DNA of 64,000 nucleotides from Fibrobacter sp. UBA4223 (GCA_002382975.1 DFTB01000012.1:24581-88580); one strand, 5' to 3'; counted from the stretch's first letter, positions 43,236-52,250 are shown. The notes: generated by a model from the sequence alone, not told the origin. Numbers and translations are program-made.

Positions 43236-43610
43236 TTAAAAGTTTTCTTTTTCGCGACTAACTTCTTTGCCGTTTAGGCATTCACAGACAAACCTGTCGG
43301 CGCTGACCACCTCGTAGTCGGATCCGCCGTTGAACACGTTGGCATTGCCGTATTCTTCGTGGAGCTTTTCCATACGGACACGGCACGCAAACCTACGGGA
43401 CAGATCGGCGCAGCAAGTGGAAATTTTATCGTCAGAAATTGACACTGCTTTGGATTTATCCTTGAGAATTATTTGGATTTCTTTGGCTGTGGTTGTCGAA
43501 AGTAGGAACGCGATGTCGTCTATGGTGTACTCACGGCAATCCGAACCCGGCAAAACCGATTCGGCGTTATCGACCCAAAGCCGACCTGAAATGCTATACT
43601 CGTGATCCAT
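43236..43610 (-). CDS. Small hypothetical protein
   Basis: A 124-residue soluble protein (MDHEYSISGRLWVDNAESVL...) with five Cys, including STCCADLSRRFACR. No signal peptide or membrane segment. Family unknown. The start is preceded by TAAATT-N6-ATG without an SD. It stands alone, 92 bases upstream of the membrane-protein gene, and its 5' end borders a heptamer array shared with uvrB. Confidence 0.65.
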   Translation of the reverse strand: MDHEYSISGRLWVDNAESVLPGSDCREYTIDDIAFLLSTTTAKEIQIILKDKSKAVSISDDKISTCCADLSRRFACRVRMEKLHEEYGNANVFNGGSDYEVVSADRFVCECLNGKEVSREKENF

Positions 43611-43622
43611 AGTGGAAATTTA
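43611..43622 (-). promoter_or_regulatory. Weak candidate leaderless promoter box
   Basis: The reverse strand reads TAAATT, TCCACT, ATG for the 43236-43610 gene. It is weaker than the TATATT examples. Confidence 0.25.
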
Positions 43623-43630
43623 CTATTTTT

Positions 43631-43714
43631 TAGGGGATAGGGGGTAGGAGCTAGGATCTAGTGAATACAAGCCAGAAACTAGCCCCTAAATCCTAACCCC
43701 TAGATCCTAATCCC
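43631..43714. repeat. Inverted pair of heptanucleotide arrays upstream of uvrB
   Basis: The forward array TAGGGGA, TAGGGGG, TAGGAGC, TAGGATC, TAGTGAA is followed after a 17-base spacer by the reverse-oriented CTAGCCC, CTAAATC, CTAACCC, CTAGATC, CTAATCC. The second array touches the uvrB start codon. The two arms can pair imperfectly into a long hairpin. Confidence 0.85.
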
Positions 43715-45976
43715 ATGGCCCGCGCACGCAAGACAATTACACCTGATCCGTATGCGAAACCGATAGCGAAACCGCTACCGCCCGAAAAAAGTTTGCCGGG
43801 AAAGTTAAAGCAGTTCCAGTCGCCGACACGCGCGAACTTCGAACTCGTGAGCCCCTATGGGGCAGCGGGCGACCAGCCGAAGGCCATCGAAGAACTGACG
43901 GAAGGTTTCAAGCACGGTGAACAGTTCCAGACGCTCCTTGGCGTGACTGGTTCGGGCAAGACGTTCACCATGGCGAACGTCATCAAGAACGTAGGCAAGC
44001 CGACGCTGATTTTGACGCACAACAAGACGCTCGCGGCGCAGCTCTACCAGGAATTCAAGGCGTTTTTCCCGCACAATGCGGTGGAATACTTCGTGAGCTA
44101 TTACGACTACTTCCAGCCCGAAGCGTACATCCCACACACGGACACCTTCATCGAGAAAGACGCCAGCATCAACGACGAGATTGACAAGCTCCGCCTGCGC
44201 GCCACCGCGAACTTACTCACCCGCAGGGACGTGATCATCGTGGCCTCCGTGAGCTGCATTTACGGTTTGGGCAGCCCGAGCGAATATTTTGATTTGATGG
44301 TGCGCATCAAGAAGGGTGACGTTTACGACCGCGACAAGATTCTGCATGACCTCGTGCGAATCCAATACACGAGAAACGATTTCAGCCTAGAACGCGGCAG
44401 TTTCCGCGTACACGGCGACGTCATCGAGATTCACCCGAGCTACGACGAAGAAGGTCTCCGCATCGAACTTTTCGGCGACGAGGTGGATCGCCTCGTGCGC
44501 TTCAACATCATTACCGGCGAAGTCACGCAGGAAATGGACGAGATGACCATCGCTCCGGCAAAACACTTCGTCACGAAGGAAGAAGGCCGCGCAGGAATTT
44601 TGCAGCGCATGCAAGTGGAACTCACCGAACGCCTCGCGGAACTGGACAAAGAAGGCAAGGTGCTGGAATCGGCCCGCCTATCGAGCCGCACCCGCTACGA
44701 CATGGAAATGATTCGCGAGACCGGCATGTGCAGCGGCATCGAGAACTACTCCCGCATTATCGAAAACCGCGCCCCGGGTACGCGCCCGTTCACGCTCATC
44801 GACTACTTCGGCGACGACTGGCTCTTGATGGTGGATGAATCCCACGTAAGCATTCCGCAGGTGGGCGGCATGGCCGAGGGCGACAAATCCCGCAAGACAA
44901 CGCTTGTGCAGTACGGGTTCCGCCTCCCCTGCGCACTCGACAACCGCCCGATGAACTTCGCTGAATTTGAGTACATGTACCCGAAGCAAGTGCTCTTTGT
45001 GAGCGCCACCCCCGGCGATTACGAACTCACCAAGACGGGCGGCGTCGTTACCGAACAAATTAACAGGCCCACCGGACTTCTGGACCCGAAAATCGAGATG
45101 TTCCCCATCAAGGGCCAGATGGACGTGCTCCTGTACCGCATCGAGGAAGTCGTCAAGAACGGCGACCGTGTACTCGTCACCACACTCACTAAAAAGATGG
45201 CGCAGGACCTCACCGACTTCTTTGTAGAAGCGGGCATCCGTGCGCGTTACCTGCACAGCGACATCAAGACGCTGGAACGCCACGAACTCATCCGGGGCTT
45301 GCGTACCGGAGAGTTCGACGTGCTGGTGGGCATCAACCTGCTGCGCGAAGGCCTCGACCTGCCCGAAGTGAGCATGGTGGCGATTCTCGATGCCGACAAG
45401 GAAGGATTCCTGCGCAACTACCGCAGCCTCATCCAGACAATGGGCCGTGCAAGCCGTAACGTGAACGGCACAGTCTTGCTCTTTGCAGACAACATGACCG
45501 ACAGCCTGGAAAAGGCCATCACCGAAACCGCCCGCCGTCGCAGCGTGCAGGAAGAATTCAACAAGGAACACGGCATCACGCCGAAGTCCGTGACCCGCAA
45601 GTTGGAAGACGACCTGAGAATCGCGGATCCCCTTGGAATCGACGGTGACGATTCCGTCGATGAGGACGAGGAGATCCCCGCCTTGGTTCGGCTACGCTCA
45701 CCACAGGTCGCGGGGATGACAAATGGGGAACCGGGCATTCGCCCGATGGAACCGCTACAGCCCAGTTCTAGACGAAAGACGAAAGACGAAAGGCGAAAGA
45801 AAGGCTCTAGGTCCGAGGTTCGAGGCTCGAGGCACGATGTAAGAAAGGAGATCCCCGCCTCCGCGGGGATGACAAGTTCGCTGGAAGACCTGGAACGCCA
45901 GATGAAGGAAGCCGCCGCGCGCCTCGACTTCGAGGAAGCGGCGCGGCTGCGGGACATTATCCGGAATATGCGTTAG
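43715..45976 (+). CDS. uvrB: Excinuclease ABC subunit B with repeat-expanded linker
   Basis: UvrB verifies DNA damage and loads UvrC in nucleotide excision repair. The 753-residue protein (usual about 660-680) has Walker A GVTGSGKT near 88, the damage-probing hairpin '[20 protein letters not shown]', helicase motifs ([47 protein letters not shown]) and a C-terminal UVR domain ([20 protein letters not shown]) that contacts UvrC. The extra length lies between helicase and UVR domain (about 652-720) and is encoded by two REP-like elements and a 70-base heptamer array. No SD is visible; the upstream sequence is an array. Confidence 0.97.
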   Translation: MARARKTITPDPYAKPIAKPLPPEKSLPGKLKQFQSPTRANFELVSPYGAAGDQPKAIEELTEGFKHGEQFQTLLGVTGSGKTFTMANVIKNVGKPTLILTHNKTLAAQLYQEFKAFFPHNAVEYFVSYYDYFQPEAYIPHTDTFIEKDASINDEIDKLRLRATANLLTRRDVIIVASVSCIYGLGSPSEYFDLMVRIKKGDVYDRDKILHDLVRIQYTRNDFSLERGSFRVHGDVIEIHPSYDEEGLRIELFGDEVDRLVRFNIITGEVTQEMDEMTIAPAKHFVTKEEGRAGILQRMQVELTERLAELDKEGKVLESARLSSRTRYDMEMIRETGMCSGIENYSRIIENRAPGTRPFTLIDYFGDDWLLMVDESHVSIPQVGGMAEGDKSRKTTLVQYGFRLPCALDNRPMNFAEFEYMYPKQVLFVSATPGDYELTKTGGVVTEQINRPTGLLDPKIEMFPIKGQMDVLLYRIEEVVKNGDRVLVTTLTKKMAQDLTDFFVEAGIRARYLHSDIKTLERHELIRGLRTGEFDVLVGINLLREGLDLPEVSMVAILDADKEGFLRNYRSLIQTMGRASRNVNGTVLLFADNMTDSLEKAITETARRRSVQEEFNKEHGITPKSVTRKLEDDLRIADPLGIDGDDSVDEDEEIPALVRLRSPQVAGMTNGEPGIRPMEPLQPSSRRKTKDERRKKGSRSEVRGSRHDVRKEIPASAGMTSSLEDLERQMKEAAARLDFEEAARLRDIIRNMR
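45671..45720. repeat. REP-like element inside uvrB
   Basis: GAGATCCCCGCC ... GCGGGGATGAC with a roughly 27-base interior, read in frame ([17 protein letters not shown]). Confidence 0.85.
45771..45840 (+). repeat. Heptanucleotide array inside uvrB
   Basis: Ten units: GACGAAA three times, GGCGAAA, GAAAGGC, TCTAGGT, CCGAGGT, TCGAGGC twice, ACGATGT. They encode the basic segment [20 protein letters not shown] of the linker. Confidence 0.9.
45847..45873. repeat. Second REP-like palindrome inside uvrB
   Basis: GGAGATCCCCGCCTCCGCGG then GGATGAC, encoding EIPASAGMT just before the UVR domain. Confidence 0.88.
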
Positions 45977-46110
45977 GGACAGTGACCCCGAAGGGGACGA
46001 GACCGGACAACGGACGGGCTCGGTGAGGCAGGGCGGGATGCCCTGACGAGTATGGCCCGACCCGCCCCTGTGAAGAATTGCACCAAACTTTGGGGCGGGG
46101 AACGCCCCAA
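45977..46110 (+). other. GC-rich structured region ending in a hairpin after uvrB
   Basis: Several nested hairpins are visible: ACCCCGAAGGGG, CAGGGCGGG pairing with CCCGCCCCTG, and finally TTTGGGGCG / CGCCCCAAA with a 5-base loop at 46089-46110 followed by AAGGCGTTTTT. The last could terminate uvrB transcription. The rest could be a structured 3' UTR or small RNA. The following 96 bases to the lipoprotein start are AT-rich. Confidence 0.45.
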
Positions 46111-46206
46111 AAAGGCGTTTTTCATGAAAATTTTGCTTTTTCATTTGCTTTTTCGGCCATTTTTGTTTATTTTCAAAGGCAGAAAACTTTTTATGAGGAA
46201 AACATC

Positions 46207-47196
46207 ATGAAATTCCAATTCGTAAAATCCATTCTTGCGTGTTCCGTTTTCGCGCTGGGTTCCGTCGCTCTCACCGCTTGCGGTGGCGACAGCAGTTCTA
46301 GTGCAGATGAAGGCGACAGTTCCTCTTCTGCAGAACCCCTGGTTCTGTCTTCCGTTTCGGAAACATCTCCGTTGGATGCAGGTTCTAAAGTTGTTGCCGC
46401 TGCAACCGCCGACGGACAAGGAGGCTACTACCTATCCCTCAGCGGCATCATCAAGACCGACAGTGAAATGTTCCCCGACCCCGAAGGCTATGATGGTGAA
46501 GACCCCGTTTACTACAATATCGACAGCCTTCAGTTTGATGTGGGTGACAAGGACGGCAACCGCGTTTCTCTCCCTGTCAACCTTAAGCAGGGTGCATCCC
46601 TTGGAAAGGAAAGCATCAACCTGATCAGCGTCATTGACGAAATTCCCCTTGACCAAGACGCCACCTGCGGAGACAAGTTCACGCTCTACGTCACCATCTT
46701 TATGAGTGGCGATACCGAAGACACCAAGCAGTACGCCTACACCGCCCGCCTAACTGGTGATTTCTCCATACCTTGCAAGGTTATCGAATCCTCTAGCGCG
46801 GCTGCCACCTGCACTGAGATGGAAAAGGTTGGTCCGGTTACCCTTTCCAACAAGCTCGGAAGTAGCCAGGACGCCATCAACTTTGCTACTGGAACCGCCG
46901 ATAGCCCCGATGTGACCATGACTATTGAAGACGGCACTCCCTTCTTTACCGCCTCCGCTGGCGTAGAAATCGTTCGTGAAGGCTCTCAGGAAACTGGCGT
47001 TATCCCCGAAGGGCAGGTCTGCATGGAAAGCTTCTCCGAGGCCTACAATGGCAAAGACAACCACATGGAACTGGAACAGATGGGTTGGTATCTCATCAAG
47101 ACCGCTTCTGGAACATACGCCGTCATGATTGACTCCTTCATGAAGCAAGATGAAGCCAAGGGAGACCTGACCATCGTCTACTTCAAGAAGAAATAG
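46207..47196 (+). CDS. Lipoprotein of unknown function
   Basis: A 329-residue lipoprotein. The start at MKFQFVKSILACSVFALGSV follows the SD GAGGAAAACATC. The lipobox is ALTACGG with Cys near 24, then DSSSSADEGDSSSSAE, a linker typical of Fibrobacter lipoproteins. The rest is beta-rich in two parts divided by a second Ser-rich joint near 198 (ESSSAAATC). No catalytic motif. A strong terminator follows. Confidence 0.8.
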   Translation: MKFQFVKSILACSVFALGSVALTACGGDSSSSADEGDSSSSAEPLVLSSVSETSPLDAGSKVVAAATADGQGGYYLSLSGIIKTDSEMFPDPEGYDGEDPVYYNIDSLQFDVGDKDGNRVSLPVNLKQGASLGKESINLISVIDEIPLDQDATCGDKFTLYVTIFMSGDTEDTKQYAYTARLTGDFSIPCKVIESSSAAATCTEMEKVGPVTLSNKLGSSQDAINFATGTADSPDVTMTIEDGTPFFTASAGVEIVREGSQETGVIPEGQVCMESFSEAYNGKDNHMELEQMGWYLIKTASGTYAVMIDSFMKQDEAKGDLTIVYFKKK

Positions 47197-47216
47197 TTCT
47201 TTTCAGGAATTAAATA

Positions 47217-47245
47217 GGGGCCCATCACGGGCCCCTTTTCTTTTT
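47217..47245 (+). terminator. Terminator of the lipoprotein gene
   Basis: GGGGCCCATCACGGGCCCC followed by TTTTCTTTTTG, about 20 bases past the stop. Confidence 0.9.
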
Positions 47246-47336
47246 GTGCACTGGCATGGGAATTGCAAAATTCTAAATTTACGCCCGTAATTTAACACGC
47301 CTGCACAGACCGTGCGGGCACAATACGGAGTAAACT

Positions 47337-48971
47337 ATGCTCAAAAAGCTTTCCAATTTCCCCGGCATCAAGGGGCCCGTCGTCACAATCGTGATGGATG
47401 GTTTTGGTATCACCGATAAGGTCGAAGGCAACGCCATCAAGGCCGCCCGCACCCCGACTCTCGACAACCTCTTCAAGATGTACCCGAACGTGCTTTTGAA
47501 GGCTCACGGCCGCGCCGTGGGTATGCCGACCAACGAAGACATGGGTAACTCCGAAGTGGGCCACAACGCCATCGGTGCCGGCCAGGTCTATAACCAGGGT
47601 GCCGCCCTCGTGCAGGACGCAATCGTCTCCGGCGACATCTTCGGCCGCGACGCCTGGAAAGAAATCGCCTCCAACGTGCGTGACCACGGTTCCGTGCTCC
47701 ACTTCATCGGCCTCTTCAGCGACGGCAACGTCCACTCCAACATTTCTCACCTGAAGGCTATGGTCGCCCAGGCCAAGAAGGAAGGCCTGAAGAAGGTCCG
47801 CGTGCACATTTTGCTCGACGGCCGTGACGTGCCGGAAACCTCCGCTCTCGATTACGTCGGCCCGTTCGAAAAGTTCATGGACGAACTCCGCAGCCCGGAA
47901 TTCGACGTCTGCATTGCTAGCGGCGGTGGCCGTATGCAGATTACCATGGACCGTTACAACGCTAACTGGAAGATGGTGGAACTGGGCTGGAAGACCCACG
48001 TGCTGGGCGAAGGCCGCTACTTCGACAACGCCACCCAGGCTATCGAAACCCTCCGTGGCGAAACCAAGGCTATTGACCAGGATCTCCCGCCGTTCGTAAT
48101 CGCTAAGGACGGAGCTCCGGTCGGTACCATCAACGACGGCGACTCCGTGGTGTTCTTCAACTTCCGTGGCGACCGCGCCATCGAAATCACCCGCGCCTTC
48201 GAAGAAGAATCCTTCAACGAATTTGACCGCAAGCGCTTCCCGAAAGTCTGCTACGCTGGCATGCTCCAGTACGACGGCGACCTCAAGCTCCCGAACCGCT
48301 TCCTCGTGCCGCCTCCGGCCATCAAGGAAACCAGCGGCGAATGGCTTTCCGAAACCGGCGTGAAGCAGTTTGCCTGCTCCGAAACGCAGAAGTACGGCCA
48401 CGTGACCTACTTCTGGAATGGAAACCGTTCCAGCAAGTTCGACGGCGAAACATACTTGGAAATCGAATCTGACGTTGTTCCGTTCGAACAGCGCCCGTGG
48501 ATGAAGGCCGCCGAAATCACCGACGCCATGATCGAAGCCTTGAAGAGCGGCAAGTACCAGACGCTCCGCTGCAACTTCCCGAACGGCGACATGGTGGGCC
48601 ACACCGGTTCCTTCCGCGCTGCTACGATGGCTATCGAAGCGGTGGATATCGGCCTCGCCCGCTTGCTCCCGGTGATTGACGCCCTCGGTGGTGTCGCTAT
48701 CATCACGGCTGACCACGGTAACGCCGACGAAATGTACGAAATCGACAAGAAGACCGGCATGCCGAAGGTCAACAAGGATGGTTCCTTCAAGGCCAAGACG
48801 AGCCACACGCTCAACAAGGTGCCATGCATCCTTTACGATAACGTAACGGGCGGCAAGCTCGGCCTCAAGGAAGGCGACTGGGGTCTTTCGAACATCGCTG
48901 CGACGACCGCAAACCTCCTGGGCCTCGAAAAGCACGAAGCTTGGGATGACTCGATGCTCATCATCAAGTAA
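47337..48971 (+). CDS. gpmI: 2,3-bisphosphoglycerate-independent phosphoglycerate mutase
   Basis: Interconverts 3- and 2-phosphoglycerate in glycolysis/gluconeogenesis. The 544-residue protein belongs to the alkaline-phosphatase superfamily: VMDGFGITD near 18, the catalytic serine in GNSEVGHNAIGAGQ near 65, 'HILLDGRDVPETSALDYV', and the metal-binding ITADHGNADEMYE near 459. It is longer than the E. coli enzyme (514) but complete. SD: ACGGAGTAAACT. Codon use is strongly biased to C-ending codons, as expected for a highly expressed gene. Its TAA is followed at once by a heptamer array and a terminator. Confidence 0.96.
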   Translation: MLKKLSNFPGIKGPVVTIVMDGFGITDKVEGNAIKAARTPTLDNLFKMYPNVLLKAHGRAVGMPTNEDMGNSEVGHNAIGAGQVYNQGAALVQDAIVSGDIFGRDAWKEIASNVRDHGSVLHFIGLFSDGNVHSNISHLKAMVAQAKKEGLKKVRVHILLDGRDVPETSALDYVGPFEKFMDELRSPEFDVCIASGGGRMQITMDRYNANWKMVELGWKTHVLGEGRYFDNATQAIETLRGETKAIDQDLPPFVIAKDGAPVGTINDGDSVVFFNFRGDRAIEITRAFEEESFNEFDRKRFPKVCYAGMLQYDGDLKLPNRFLVPPPAIKETSGEWLSETGVKQFACSETQKYGHVTYFWNGNRSSKFDGETYLEIESDVVPFEQRPWMKAAEITDAMIEALKSGKYQTLRCNFPNGDMVGHTGSFRAATMAIEAVDIGLARLLPVIDALGGVAIITADHGNADEMYEIDKKTGMPKVNKDGSFKAKTSHTLNKVPCILYDNVTGGKLGLKEGDWGLSNIAATTANLLGLEKHEAWDDSMLIIK

Positions 48972-48973
48972 GC

Positions 48974-49064
48974 GAATTCAGATTTCAGAATTCGGAGTTC
49001 AGAGTTGTTTAATTTGGCGGCTACGCCGCGATTATTCAAATTCTGAAATCTGAAATCAAAATTC
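48974..49064. repeat. Inverted heptanucleotide arrays around a GC hairpin
   Basis: The left arm has GAATTCA, GATTTCA, GAATTCG, GAGTTCA, GAGTTGT. The centre has GGCGGCTACGCCGC. The right arm has reverse-oriented AATTCTG, AAATCTG, AAATCAA, AATTCCG, AATTAAA. The whole is a large imperfect palindrome directly after gpmI. Confidence 0.85.
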
Positions 49065-49072
49065 CGAATTAA

Positions 49073-49098
49073 AAGGGACCCCGAAAGGGTTCCTTTTT
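49073..49098 (+). terminator. Terminator of gpmI
   Basis: AAGGGACCCCGAAAGGGTTCC then TTTTT. Confidence 0.85.
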
Positions 49099-49104
49099 CA
49101 TTCG

Positions 49105-49236
49105 GGGTTTTAGGGGCAGGGCCCCTAGGAGAAGGGGTAGCGGAAGATGCGGCAGGTATGGAACGGTGGCCCCGGCACTGGGGCCGGGGTGACAGCGGGA
49201 TAGAGCCGCAGCTGGAGCGTGGGGAAGGCCTTCCCC
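49105..49236. other. Convergent gap with GC-rich palindromes, no gene
   Basis: It contains TGGCCCCGGCACTGGGGCCG-GGGTGAC (a REP-like unit ending GGGTGAC) near 49166-49192 and the perfect palindrome GGGGAAGGCCTTCCCC at 49221-49236, right after the stop of the GH51-like gene. No T-run follows either. Confidence 0.5.
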
Positions 49237-49237
49237 C

Positions 49238-52183
49238 TTACCGCAAGCGGCGTAATCCCTTGGGCATGGGAACTTCGGTGCCGTCCTCTTGCAAGAGGTA
49301 GATGTTGTCCAGGCTGATGTAGCCCTTGCCGCTGTAGCGGGCCCTGAAGGCGAAGTTCTTGATTTGCTTCGGGTCCAGCTGCGGGATGGTCTTGCCCCAG
49401 CCCTCTTGAGCCATGTTTTCCCAGATGAGGGTGTCGCGAACCCAGCTGCCGCGGGTATTTTTCAGGCGGACCATGAACTCGTCGTAGTCCTTCACCTGTT
49501 CGCTGGCGATTTGCACCTCGAAATAGCCATCGGGATTGTTGTGGTTGGTAGCGTAGTCGAACACGATACCTACGGAATTCTTGACGGCTTCGGGGATTAC
49601 GTAGTAGGCGCCGGCGAAGTTGGGCCAGCCCTGTGCAGGAGGCTGCTCGATGATAAAGTCGTGACGGATGAATCCGCCATGGGGAGGCGCTCCGTTAAAG
49701 ACCTTGGCCTCGATACTGGTGGCGTTGTCGCCGTTGGCCACCGGATACCAATCTACCGCATCCAGGCCGTTGTCGAAATTCTGCATGACGCTGGTGGTGC
49801 GGTAAGCCCCGCGGATGCGGAAGGGAATCTTGAATTCCGTAGCCTTGCCGCCCAGGCCGCGAATCTTGAGCGTCGCCGTGGCAGGCCCAAGTTTCACATT
49901 TGCAGGCATGGGAACTTTCACGTGAAAGCTCTCGATGGAGGCGTTCCACAGGCCGTCATCGGGCTTGAACCACTTGACGATTCCCAGTTCCGGAATTTCA
50001 AGTTTGCCTTCTGTCAGCTGGCCGGACTGCTGCACGGCGGTGGCGAACAGGTCCAGGGTATCGCCTGCCAGCAGGACCTTCTTTTCGAGGGCAGCGGCAA
50101 TGACACGCGGGTCTGCCGCAGAACTTTTCGTCGCCGAATCCAGGCCCACGACCTTCGGGTTGATTTGCACGACGGCAAGTCCAAAGGGCGGTACGGCAAT
50201 GTCCCTGGACTTGGACGGATTGATGCGACGTCCGCTAGGGCCCATTTTCGGGTAGGGGTAGGCGCTTTGGGTCGTGCCATTCCACTTGAACTGTTCTTCG
50301 CCAAAAATTTCCACCTGTGTCCTGACCAAATCACCTTTGCCCACTGTCGGCGTCGCATTGGCAGAATCCGTGCCAACGCTCGCCCGGTCAATCTGCACCA
50401 GCTGCGTTATGTCGGAGAGGTTCACCAGCATTACACGGACCGAATTCCCCTTGCCGATGGCGTAGGCCACCACGTCGGGGCTGTTGCTCTCTACCGGCAA
50501 CACCGCAAAACCGCTTTCCAAAAAGTCCATGAAGGTCATGTAAACGCCGTAATATTCTGCCGTAGGTTCCAGGGATTTCCAGTGATTCCAGGAGCCTTCC
50601 TTGAGGAGCGCCGTCATGCTGATGGTTCCCCAGGTATCGTCGGGCCCTTTGAACAGGTTGCCGAAAGCGTCCCAGGGGAGCACCTGCAGGCGGTTGCCGA
50701 AGCGCATGGCGTGCTGGGCAAAGACGCTGGCCATAGCGGTGGCCTGAGGGTAATCCATCAGCAGACTGTAGCCCTGCACGCAGGTGCTGAACTCCGAAAG
50801 AAACACCCGGCGTTCCCCTTCCAGGTGGCGTTTCATCCACATGTCCAGCGTGTCCATGTTAGGGCCAACGTCCAGCATAGAACGTAGCATGTCTGCGGGT
50901 TTCGGGTCGTTTGGCGTCCAGTAGGGATAGTTATGCAGGTCCACTACATCCAAGTAGCGCTTGCCATCTTTCTTTTCGGCCTCCCCCACAATCCGCAGGA
51001 ACTCTTCCATCCAGTACTTTCCATCCAGAAGGCCCGCACCCTTCTGCTGCATCTTGTGGGTGCTGAACAGCGGGCCGTGCAAGATGATGCTGGAATCCAC
51101 CGCCTTCATGGCGCGGGCGTATTCCAGATAGCGGGCGGCGTACTGCCTTGCCGAAATGGGGCCGGACTCTTCCCACTCGCCGTCCAGTTCGTTGCCGATT
51201 TGCCACTGCTTGATGTCGTAGCCCTTCACCTTGTTGGCATAACGCACCCAAGCGGCGGCCTCCTTGGAGGTTCCCGTGCCCGCGTTCACGCAAATGACGG
51301 CCCTGGCATTGGGGAGCGTCTTGATGTATTCCATGAAAGTCTCGAAATCCCACTTGATATCGGTCCAGTCCGTACGGGCGATGTCGCCGTTCCTGGTGGA
51401 CATGGCGTAGAACTTGTAGTTGTTGCCGCCCAGCAAATCCGTCTCGCCGCTGTAGAGTTTCATCTCGCAAATCTGCACGCCCTTTGACGGCAGGTCCGTG
51501 GTCTTGAAACGGACGGCCACGTAGCGGGTGTTAATTTGCTTGAACTTGTATTTTGTGGTGGCGGAATTCACCCGCACCGTGGCTTCTACCTTCAGCTTGT
51601 TTTCAAGAGCCTGGTGCACGCCGGGGTATTCGGCGTAGTCTTCTGTCCAGTAGGCCAGTTCAAAAGCCTTGGGGCGGAGTTTACCCCAGTCGATCTGAAT
51701 GGAATCCAGGTTCACCTTTTCAGGGAATTCCACCACAATCCAGGGCGGGTCCACCGGGTCCAAAATTTCGCCCCACCACATGGTCTCCATCTTGCCGTCG
51801 GCCAGGTGGCTCCGGCGGACAAAGCCGTAGTTGTCCTTGGTGGTGCCACGGTAAGCGGTCTCGCCCAAAAAGCCCCGGGCCCACTTGGTTTCATCGGGAG
51901 TCCAGAGTCCCGTCTCGTCGTACTTGCCGATGCCGTTCCAGTGGTAATCGTTAGAGAGGCTCCCGTTGGGGAAACGGAACAGGGTGTAGCCACCGTCCAC
52001 AAACGCAGGGGTCATATCGTAATAGCGGCTAGGCGGGTTCCAAATTGCCAGGTCGGCGGACATCATGTTGTCCTTGTTGATGACAATGCCGGGGTGCAGG
52101 TCATCGACCTTGACCACGTTTTGGGACGCGAAAGCCGGCAGGGCAAAAAAGGCCGCAAGGGCAGAAACGACAAAAATTTTCAT
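49238..52183 (-). CDS. GH51-like endoglucanase/arabinofuranosidase with inserted discoidin-like domain and C-terminal CBM11-like module
   Basis: A 981-residue secreted glycoside hydrolase: signal peptide MKIFVVSALAAFFALPAFA. The catalytic barrel begins FRFPNGSLSNDYHWNG (about 70-85). It is then interrupted by a discoidin/F5-8C-like beta domain (about 115-250, 'PPWIVVEFPEKVNLDSIQID' ... VQICEMKLYSG) and resumes. Acid/base Glu is in WQIGNELDG near 330 and nucleophile Glu in VFLSEFSTC near 463. A beta domain follows (to about 690), and the C-terminal 170 residues are CBM11-like. Architecture and size resemble the Fibrobacter Cel51A/EGF endoglucanase; GH44 is an alternative. It ends GLRRLR, similar to the GH9 protein's GYRRIK. 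SD: AGAGGTTCCT. Confidence 0.8.
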   Translation of the reverse strand: MKIFVVSALAAFFALPAFASQNVVKVDDLHPGIVINKDNMMSADLAIWNPPSRYYDMTPAFVDGGYTLFRFPNGSLSNDYHWNGIGKYDETGLWTPDETKWARGFLGETAYRGTTKDNYGFVRRSHLADGKMETMWWGEILDPVDPPWIVVEFPEKVNLDSIQIDWGKLRPKAFELAYWTEDYAEYPGVHQALENKLKVEATVRVNSATTKYKFKQINTRYVAVRFKTTDLPSKGVQICEMKLYSGETDLLGGNNYKFYAMSTRNGDIARTDWTDIKWDFETFMEYIKTLPNARAVICVNAGTGTSKEAAAWVRYANKVKGYDIKQWQIGNELDGEWEESGPISARQYAARYLEYARAMKAVDSSIILHGPLFSTHKMQQKGAGLLDGKYWMEEFLRIVGEAEKKDGKRYLDVVDLHNYPYWTPNDPKPADMLRSMLDVGPNMDTLDMWMKRHLEGERRVFLSEFSTCVQGYSLLMDYPQATAMASVFAQHAMRFGNRLQVLPWDAFGNLFKGPDDTWGTISMTALLKEGSWNHWKSLEPTAEYYGVYMTFMDFLESGFAVLPVESNSPDVVAYAIGKGNSVRVMLVNLSDITQLVQIDRASVGTDSANATPTVGKGDLVRTQVEIFGEEQFKWNGTTQSAYPYPKMGPSGRRINPSKSRDIAVPPFGLAVVQINPKVVGLDSATKSSAADPRVIAAALEKKVLLAGDTLDLFATAVQQSGQLTEGKLEIPELGIVKWFKPDDGLWNASIESFHVKVPMPANVKLGPATATLKIRGLGGKATEFKIPFRIRGAYRTTSVMQNFDNGLDAVDWYPVANGDNATSIEAKVFNGAPPHGGFIRHDFIIEQPPAQGWPNFAGAYYVIPEAVKNSVGIVFDYATNHNNPDGYFEVQIASEQVKDYDEFMVRLKNTRGSWVRDTLIWENMAQEGWGKTIPQLDPKQIKNFAFRARYSGKGYISLDNIYLLQEDGTEVPMPKGLRRLR

Positions 52184-52211
52184 AGGAACCTCTGTCTGTA
52201 AATATAGTAGG

Positions 52212-52250
52212 AAAATTCGGATTTCGGACTTCAGATTTCAGAATTATGAA
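52212..52250 (+). repeat. Heptanucleotide array upstream of the GH51-like gene
   Basis: Units of the GAATTCG family: AATTCGG, ATTTCGG, ACTTCAG, ATTTCAG, AATTATG in one phase. It lies about 30 bases before the GH51-like ATG. Confidence 0.75.

Noticed and set aside
45977..46080. RNase P RNA or tmRNA after uvrB
   Set aside because: The conserved RNase P and tmRNA core motifs are absent; only generic hairpins are visible.
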